The position numbers and the translations under genes are program-made. Shown one piece after another: positions 1 to 4,818 of a DNA stretch of 8,523 nucleotides. Source of the DNA: Nitrospirota bacterium (GTDB lineage: Bacteria; Nitrospirota; Thermodesulfovibrionia; Thermodesulfovibrionales; JdFR-85); assembly GCA_015485235.1 (NCBI GenBank), contig WFTX01000335.1:1-8523 (forward strand), given 5' to 3'. Every line of letters begins with the position of its first letter. Within the stretch, counting starts at the first letter, position 1. A model generated the notes under the pieces. That model saw nothing but the letters and a program-made list of their open reading frames with translations. It searched no databases and was not told where the DNA came from.

Positions 1-1000
1 AACGAGTAGTGATTCTGCCGGAGTGATCTTCCGGAACGGCCTTGTAACGTGGGCTGATTCTGATACGATGGAGCAGAGCCTCTCGGAGGAACTGCTTAAG
101 ACCGGTAAAATCAGGAGTGGGAGGATCTCATTGATTAAAGGTACTGAAGGAGGAGGCGATGTTCCCCCACTGAAGGTCTTGGTGGATAACATGCTGGTGG
201 GGGTTGATGAGATTGAACGAGCTGCTAAAAAAAGGATAGAACAAGTCGTTTATAAACTTCTCCTCCTCCAGGAGGGGGATTTCAACTTTGAGCCTGACCG
301 GATGAGCTTTGAGGGTACCGGACTGAAGATGCCGGAATGGGAGCTCCGGAAGGGGCTCAGCCCGGAGTACCTCCTCATGGAAGGAGCGAGGGCCTATGAC
401 GAGATACAGCAGTATGGCCGGATTCTGAGTGAGGAGATGGAGGGTGTGGAGGAGGGAGAAGACTGGCCAAGTGTTGATGATACCCTTTCTCCCGAGATGC
501 TTTCTCTCAGGGCCCTTACCCAGGAACTCCGGTTTCCTGAGACGCCCTCTGAGATATCCCTTCTTTTGCTCAGATATGCAAGCGACATCTTTGAAAGGGC
601 CGTTCTCTTCATAATACATGAGAACCACCTTGCTGGTTTCGGTCAGTTCGGGCTGGAAGGAGAGCAGCCCGATGAACGGGTGAGAGAGATATTCCTTGAC
701 TACAGACAGTCCGAGTTCCTTATCTCGATTTTCGAAAGAAAAATACCATACAGGGGGATGCTCCCTGAGGATCCTGTAACAAAGAGTATTGTGAGAGAGA
801 TCGGGGGAAGGTGGCCCGGAGAGGCGGCCCTCTATCCGGTGATCGCAGAAGGTGAGGTCGTGGCTCTTCTTTATTGCGACAACCAGCCTTCCGGCGATGA
901 TATTCCCGAGACGCCGGGACTGGAGATATTTGTGACCCAGGCGGGGCTTGCCCTGGAGAAGGCCATGCTCAAGAAAAAACTTTCCGAAAGGGGTGAATAA
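1..1000 (+). CDS. PATAN (DUF4388) and GAF-like domain protein, 5'-truncated by the window
   Basis: The reading frame is open to the left edge; the first complete codon is at 2-4. The GTG at 23 is an internal valine of the motif AGVIFRNGLVTWA, so the true start lies upstream. The N-terminal ~125 residues show PATAN/DUF4388 signatures: GVIFRNG, then RIEQVVYKLLLLQEGDFNFE, then GLSPEYLLMEGARAYDE. After an acidic linker, roughly residues 150-320 (counted from the GTG) look like a GAF-type sensor fold (FERAVLFIIHENHLAGFGQF, then ALYPVIAEGEVVALLYCDN). There is no signal peptide or membrane segment in the visible part, so it is probably cytoplasmic. PATAN proteins are known partners of CheY-type receivers in cyanobacteria, and similar proteins are common in deltaproteobacteria. 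The next gene, a CheY, starts 1 nt after its stop, which suggests a shared job. Domain assignment is from motif memory; the function is inferred. Confidence 0.8.
   Translation, partial: TSSDSAGVIFRNGLVTWADSDTMEQSLSEELLKTGKIRSGRISLIKGTEGGGDVPPLKVLVDNMLVGVDEIERAAKKRIEQVVYKLLLLQEGDFNFEPDRMSFEGTGLKMPEWELRKGLSPEYLLMEGARAYDEIQQYGRILSEEMEGVEEGEDWPSVDDTLSPEMLSLRALTQELRFPETPSEISLLLLRYASDIFERAVLFIIHENHLAGFGQFGLEGEQPDERVREIFLDYRQSEFLISIFERKIPYRGMLPEDPVTKSIVREIGGRWPGEAALYPVIAEGEVVALLYCDNQPSGDDIPETPGLEIFVTQAGLALEKAMLKKKLSERGE
993..999 (+). promoter_or_regulatory. Ribosome binding site that fixes the cheY start
   Basis: GGGGTGA overlaps the end of the preceding gene and lies 2 nt upstream of the GTG codon at 1002 by its last base (about 5 nt from its GGTG core). 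It matches the anti-SD complement better than anything upstream of the TTG at 948. The GTG at 993 is part of the SD itself, so it is a poor start. Confidence 0.55.
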
Positions 1001-1001
1001 G

Positions 1002-1373
1002 GTGGTCAAGGTCCTTATTGTCGAGGATTCAGACTCAACGAGGTCCATGATGAGAACGATCGTTGAAGATCTCGGTGAGGAGTATCTCGTCTTTGATGCA
1101 AGAAACGGTTTCGAGGCTCTCAGGATGCTCCCTGCTGAAGAGTTCCAGCTGATACTTACTGACATAAACATGCCGGATATCAACGGGCTTGAACTGATAA
1201 ACTTCGTGAAAACAAATGAGAGGTACAAGGAGATCCCGATGATAATCGTGAGCACGGAACGGACCGAGGAGGACAGGAAGAGGGGGCTGGAGCTTGGTGC
1301 CGATGCCTATATCACCAAGCCTTTCAAGCCTGAGGAACTTCAGGAAACAGTAAAGAGGGTCCTTGGTAAATGA
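1002..1373 (+). CDS. cheY: CheY-like stand-alone response regulator
   Basis: This is a single receiver domain of 123 residues, the usual CheY length, with no output domain. Starting at GTG 1002 gives VKVLIVEDSDSTR, the standard first strand. Starting at the TTG at 948 would add an 18-residue tail that reads through the previous gene. The acidic pocket is E8/D9, the phospho-acceptor is D54 in LILTDINMPDING, the switch Ser is S84 in MIIVSTE, and the conserved Lys-Pro is K106-P107 in YITKPF, so all catalytic residues are intact. It should receive phosphate from the CheA encoded next and carry it to a motor or other effector. Its start lies 1 nt after the PATAN gene and its stop overlaps cheA by 4 nt (ATGA), which indicates translational coupling. 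No flagellar switch gene is visible, so the output target is unknown. Confidence 0.95.
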   Translation: MVKVLIVEDSDSTRSMMRTIVEDLGEEYLVFDARNGFEALRMLPAEEFQLILTDINMPDINGLELINFVKTNERYKEIPMIIVSTERTEEDRKRGLELGADAYITKPFKPEELQETVKRVLGK

Positions 1374-3331
1374 GCGATTCCAGGAAGGAATTCATCTCTG
1401 AGGCTGAAGACCTTCTGAACGAATCCCGCGAGGCCCTCCTCGAGATACAGGAGTCCCTTCCGGGAAAGTATGACCCCGATACCCTTAATGCCCTCTTTAG
1501 GGCTGTCCATACACTAAAGGGACTTTCAGGGCTTTACGGGCATGAGGGGCTGAACGCCTTCAGCCATGAACTGGAGAACCTTCTTGATGATCTGAGGTTA
1601 GGGAAGATCGGCCTTGATATTGAGACGGTGGACTTTCTCTTCAGGAGTCTCGATGCCCTTGAAGAAACAGTCAGGGCTATTGGAGAGGGAACGGACCTGG
1701 ATGCAGAGACTCATATCGACGCAATACGGAAGTTCAGGACCGGCACTGGAGGGGACAGGAAAGATGACATACTGAAAGGAAAGATAGATGAGAGGATCAC
1801 CAGGGTTCTCTCTGAATATGAGGAACACAGGTTGAGGACGAACATGGAGGAGGGTAATGTCGTTTACTCCCTGAGGAAGGTCTTTGCCCTGAATGACTTT
1901 GACCAGCGACTGAGTGAGATAACTTCATTGATAAAGGAAAAGGGTGAGCTTATATCAACCCTGCCCACCTCTGAGGATATACCTGATGGTTCCATAGGTT
2001 TTGAACTGGTCTTTGCGTCAGAGGCGTCGCCGGAGGAGCTTGCAGCCGTTTTAGGAGAGGCCCCGGTGGTCCTTTACAGAGAGGAGTCTTCCGTTACTGA
2101 ACCTGAAAAGCCGGAGGCCCCTTCCCTCAGGAGTTCATCATCCCTTGTGAAGGTTGATATAAGTAAACTTGACAAAATACTTAATACCATCGGTAAGCTG
2201 AACCTTACGAGGAGCGCCATAGGCCGGATTGAAGAGGAGATAATAGAAGCCTACGGACATTCCCACCTGATTTTTGATATGCACAGGGTGATTCAGGGGT
2301 TCGAGAGGCGGCTCAGGGAACTGCAGGAGGATGTGCTTGAGATAAGGATGGTCCCCATAGGACAGATCTTTTCGAGACTCGGCCAGGTGGTCCGGAGGAC
2401 GGCCAGGCAGTTAGGCAAGGAGGTCGATTTTCAGGTCTTCGGTGAAGAGACGGAGATTGACAAGTATATAGCCGAAGAAATTTCCGATCCCCTTATGCAC
2501 ATTATCAGAAATTCCCTTGACCACGGGATAGAAAGTCCTGATGAGAGGGTAAAGGCCGGGAAGGAGAAAAGGGGTCGGATTACACTCAAGGCCTTTCCCC
2601 GGGGCAACCACGTGATAATTGAGATAGAGGATGACGGTAAAGGTATAGACCTTGGAGTGCTGCGGGAAAAGGGGCTCAGGCTTGGGTTGATCAGGAGGGA
2701 GGAGAAGGTTTCTGATGAGGACATCCTGGGGTTCATATTCAGGGCCGGATTCAGCACAAAGGAAGATGTATCCGAGCTCTCAGGCAGGGGTGTGGGAATG
2801 GACGTGGTGAAGGAGAAGGTCTCCGGCCTCGGGGGGCTGATAGAGGTAAAAACCGAACCCGGAAAGTTCACCAGATTTTCCATAACCATACCCATAACAC
2901 TTGCGATAATAAGGTCCCTCTTTGTCAGAACAGGAGGACAGACCTTTGCAATACCTCTTACATCCATATCAGAGACCCTTACGGTGCAAGAGGGGTCTCT
3001 CCAGAGTGTGGAAGGCAATATTGTTATAAACCTGAGGGGAGAGCCTCTCCCTGCAATGAGCCTCTCCAGGCTTCTGGATATACCCGGTGGCGCAGATGAT
3101 GCGAGAAACGTAATTGTGGCAGGAACAGGAGAACGGAGGGTGGGTATCATGATTGATGAGATCCTGGATAGCCAGGACATAGTTGTAAAAACACTGGGGG
3201 AATACTTTGCACCGCTCAGAGGGTTTACCGGAGCAGCGGAAGTGGGCAGAAATGAGGTTGTGCTTGTGATTGATGTGGAGGCGCTGGTTGAGGAGATAGT
3301 TAGAAGGCATCAGGGGGTGTTGAATGTATAG
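1370..3331 (+). CDS. cheA: Chemotaxis histidine kinase CheA
   Basis: A 653-residue cytoplasmic class-II histidine kinase that phosphorylates CheY in response to receptor state. Domains in order: HPt/P1 at residues 1-~125 with phospho-accepting H47 in RAVHTLKGLSG; an atypical P2-like region ~135-235; a Ser/Pro-rich linker ~236-258; P3 dimerisation helices ~260-325; P4 ATPase ~326-512; P5 CheW-like ~513-645. ATP-site boxes are visible: N box DPLMHIIRNSLDHGIE (373-388), G1 EDDGKGID (420-427), F box FIFRAGFST (455-463), G2 GRGVGMD (472-478). The usual GxGT of the last box reads GKFT (498-501), a minor oddity. There is no C-terminal receiver. The ATG overlaps the cheY stop, with AGAGGGT 9 nt upstream; the 3' end overlaps the ATPase gene by 8 nt. 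All catalytic residues are present, so it should be active. Confidence 0.97.
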   Translation: MSDSRKEFISEAEDLLNESREALLEIQESLPGKYDPDTLNALFRAVHTLKGLSGLYGHEGLNAFSHELENLLDDLRLGKIGLDIETVDFLFRSLDALEETVRAIGEGTDLDAETHIDAIRKFRTGTGGDRKDDILKGKIDERITRVLSEYEEHRLRTNMEEGNVVYSLRKVFALNDFDQRLSEITSLIKEKGELISTLPTSEDIPDGSIGFELVFASEASPEELAAVLGEAPVVLYREESSVTEPEKPEAPSLRSSSSLVKVDISKLDKILNTIGKLNLTRSAIGRIEEEIIEAYGHSHLIFDMHRVIQGFERRLRELQEDVLEIRMVPIGQIFSRLGQVVRRTARQLGKEVDFQVFGEETEIDKYIAEEISDPLMHIIRNSLDHGIESPDERVKAGKEKRGRITLKAFPRGNHVIIEIEDDGKGIDLGVLREKGLRLGLIRREEKVSDEDILGFIFRAGFSTKEDVSELSGRGVGMDVVKEKVSGLGGLIEVKTEPGKFTRFSITIPITLAIIRSLFVRTGGQTFAIPLTSISETLTVQEGSLQSVEGNIVINLRGEPLPAMSLSRLLDIPGGADDARNVIVAGTGERRVGIMIDEILDSQDIVVKTLGEYFAPLRGFTGAAEVGRNEVVLVIDVEALVEEIVRRHQGVLNV

Positions 3332-4136
3332 GGAGTTCTTTGGTCTTGAGGAAAGGCCCTTCAGTAAAACTCCTGATCCCAAATTTCTTTTCATGAGCCA
3401 GGCCCATGAAGAGGCTCTTGCAAGGCTTCAGTATGCCGTGGAGGAGAGGGAGTTGATGCTTCTTACCGGGGATATCGGCTGTGGCAAGACAACCCTTACC
3501 CGGGCTCTGATAAACAGCCTGGACGATGAGTTCATGCCGATCCTTCTCCTTAACCCGAGACTTACGGCTACCCAGTTTCTGAGAACTATTGCCAGGAGGA
3601 TAGGGGTAACCATAGAGTCACGATACAAGGATGAACTTCTCGAGGCCCTTTATCAGCGAGTGTACGAACTCCACGAAGAGGGTGTTACACCGGTTATAAT
3701 AATTGACGAGGCACAGCTCATTCCCAGGAAGGAGACCTTTGAGGAGATCCGGCTCCTTACGAACTTCCAGATGGATGACACAAACATGATCAGTCTGATA
3801 CTGGCAGCCCAGCCAGATATAAGAAAAAGGCTCCGCCACAGGGCTTATGATCCCCTCAGACAGAGAATAGGTCTTTTCTATCATATTCCCCCCCTCAGCG
3901 TGGAGGAAACGGGACTGTACATTACTCACAGGCTCTCGGTCTCGGGCAGAAGAGAGCCCCTTTTTACAGAAGAAGCGGTTAGCCTCATCCATCATTACTC
4001 AGGCGGGATACCGAGGCTCATAAACAGCATAGCCACTACAGCCTTGCTGGAGGCATTCGGAAGAGAGGACGATCTTGTGGGGAAGCCGCATATAATGGAA
4101 GCCGTCAAGGAGATTGGACTCGATGGATCTGGCTAA
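3324..4136 (+). CDS. ExeA/GspA-type AAA ATPase inside the che operon
   Basis: A 270-residue P-loop ATPase. The opening MYREFFGLEERPF, followed by TPDPKFLFMS, is the hallmark of the ExeA/GspA/MshM family, which helps assemble envelope machines such as type II secretion and MSHA pili. Walker A is GDIGCGKTT (49-57), Walker B is VIIIDEAQ (124-131), a sensor-1-like segment is ISLILAAQP (156-164), a likely arginine finger is in LRQRI (178-182), and sensor 2 is GGIPRLIN (227-234). It ends right after the ATPase core. The membrane helix and peptidoglycan-binding domain found in GspA are absent, so it should be soluble. The ATG overlaps cheA by 8 nt with AGGGGGTG 4 nt upstream, and the 3' end overlaps cheW by 14 nt. 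It is therefore coupled to the chemosensory core. Its role here is unknown; array positioning or control of an envelope machine are possibilities only. Confidence 0.9.
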   Translation: MYREFFGLEERPFSKTPDPKFLFMSQAHEEALARLQYAVEERELMLLTGDIGCGKTTLTRALINSLDDEFMPILLLNPRLTATQFLRTIARRIGVTIESRYKDELLEALYQRVYELHEEGVTPVIIIDEAQLIPRKETFEEIRLLTNFQMDDTNMISLILAAQPDIRKRLRHRAYDPLRQRIGLFYHIPPLSVEETGLYITHRLSVSGRREPLFTEEAVSLIHHYSGGIPRLINSIATTALLEAFGREDDLVGKPHIMEAVKEIGLDGSG

Positions 4137-4767
4137 GATAAGGAAGAAGGCAGTAGGCAGAAAGAAGGAGCCCCGGAAGTCTGGAGAACCTGCTCCGGTT
4201 CCGGATGAGGCCGGGATTCCTCCTTCCGAAGACAAGGCAGGAGCGGAGGACCTCGTCCATGCGAGGTCGGTTCCAGAGGACGCTACAGATTTTCCTGCTG
4301 TGAAGATAAGGGAGTTCCTGCTCTTCCGACTCGGAAGGGAGTACTACGGTTTTTCAATGGAGAAAATAAGCGAGATTATCAATATTTACTCCATCACACC
4401 AGTTCCAAGAGCTCCTCGACATCTGAAGGGAATAATTTCCCTCAGGGGCCGGATGATTCCGGTTATTGACCTCAAAGGACTTCTTAATATAGCCGAAGAA
4501 GAGAGGGATGGACAGCAGCAAGTCCTGAAGGGGACGAGGATGGTGACGAAGAGGAGAAAAAAGGGGCTTGTGGCAGAAGGCCTCCATGGTCCGCTGGTAC
4601 TTATGAACGACGGCGTGATAGAGGTGGTTAGAATACCGGAGGAGGAACTCTTTCCCCCGCCGGCAAACCTGAGTGACGAAGAACTGAAGTTTATTGAGCA
4701 TGTCTTCATTCACGAGGAGAAGCTCGTCTCGGTGCTCAGGGTTGAAAAGGCACTCCATGTCTTTTGA
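4123..4767 (+). CDS. cheW: CheW adaptor with long N-terminal tail
   Basis: A 214-residue CheW-domain scaffold protein linking receptor tips to CheA P5. The first ~60 residues are a basic then proline/acid-rich, probably disordered tail that typical CheW (~150-170 residues) lacks. The domain begins at REFLLFRLGREYYGFSMEKI. The core motif VPRAPRHLKGIISLRGRMIP (94-113) contains R108, equivalent to the receptor/CheA-contact Arg of E. coli CheW in NLRG (here SLRG). The middle of the domain (~125-155) is a basic, poorly conserved stretch, and the usual GLLVD strand reads GPLVLMNDGVIEVV. The end, FIEHVFIHEEKLVSVLRVEK, is normal for the family. ATG 4123 is chosen over TTG 4114 because AAGGAG (4107-4112) lies 10 nt before the ATG but only 1 nt before the TTG. 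It overlaps the ATPase gene by 14 nt. Confidence 0.9.
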   Translation: MDLAKIRKKAVGRKKEPRKSGEPAPVPDEAGIPPSEDKAGAEDLVHARSVPEDATDFPAVKIREFLLFRLGREYYGFSMEKISEIINIYSITPVPRAPRHLKGIISLRGRMIPVIDLKGLLNIAEEERDGQQQVLKGTRMVTKRRKKGLVAEGLHGPLVLMNDGVIEVVRIPEEELFPPPANLSDEELKFIEHVFIHEEKLVSVLRVEKALHVF

Positions 4768-4818
4768 CCAGGTTTATAACTTAAGCAAAGGGGTTTAAAA
4801 TCTTACAAGGAGGAAGGG
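4768..4818 (+). other. Intergenic gap before the receptor gene, with strong RBS
   Basis: This 51-nt AT-richer gap holds AAGGAGG at 4807-4813, 5 nt before the receptor ATG, the strongest Shine-Dalgarno in the window. Two similar blocks start with GGTTTA at 4771 and 4792, 21 nt apart. A TATAAC lies at 4775-4780, but no properly spaced -35 box was found, so an internal promoter is possible but unsupported. There is no hairpin terminator. The receptor is therefore probably co-transcribed with cheW and translated more strongly. Confidence 0.5.

Noticed and set aside
23..25. GTG as start of the first gene
   Set aside because: It falls in the middle of the conserved PATAN motif AGVIFRNG, and the frame is open upstream to the window edge, so the codon is an internal valine.
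948..1001. TTG-initiated longer form of CheY
   Set aside because: The extra 18 residues lie inside the end of the PATAN gene, have no family similarity, and leave the GGGGTGA ribosome binding site unused.
128..1255. Long open frame of 375 codons on the minus strand
   Set aside because: It lies opposite the PATAN gene and cheY, both with clear family motifs. Its translation shows no recognisable domain and it crosses two genes, so it is a shadow frame.
4114..4122. TTG start for CheW
   Set aside because: The AAGGAG site ends only 1 nt before this TTG; ATG 4123 has workable spacing.
4764..4801. Sigma70-like promoter (TTGACC at 4764, TATAAC at 4775 or TAAAAT at 4796)
   Set aside because: No pairing of these boxes gives a 16-18 bp spacer; TTGACC also overlaps the cheW stop.
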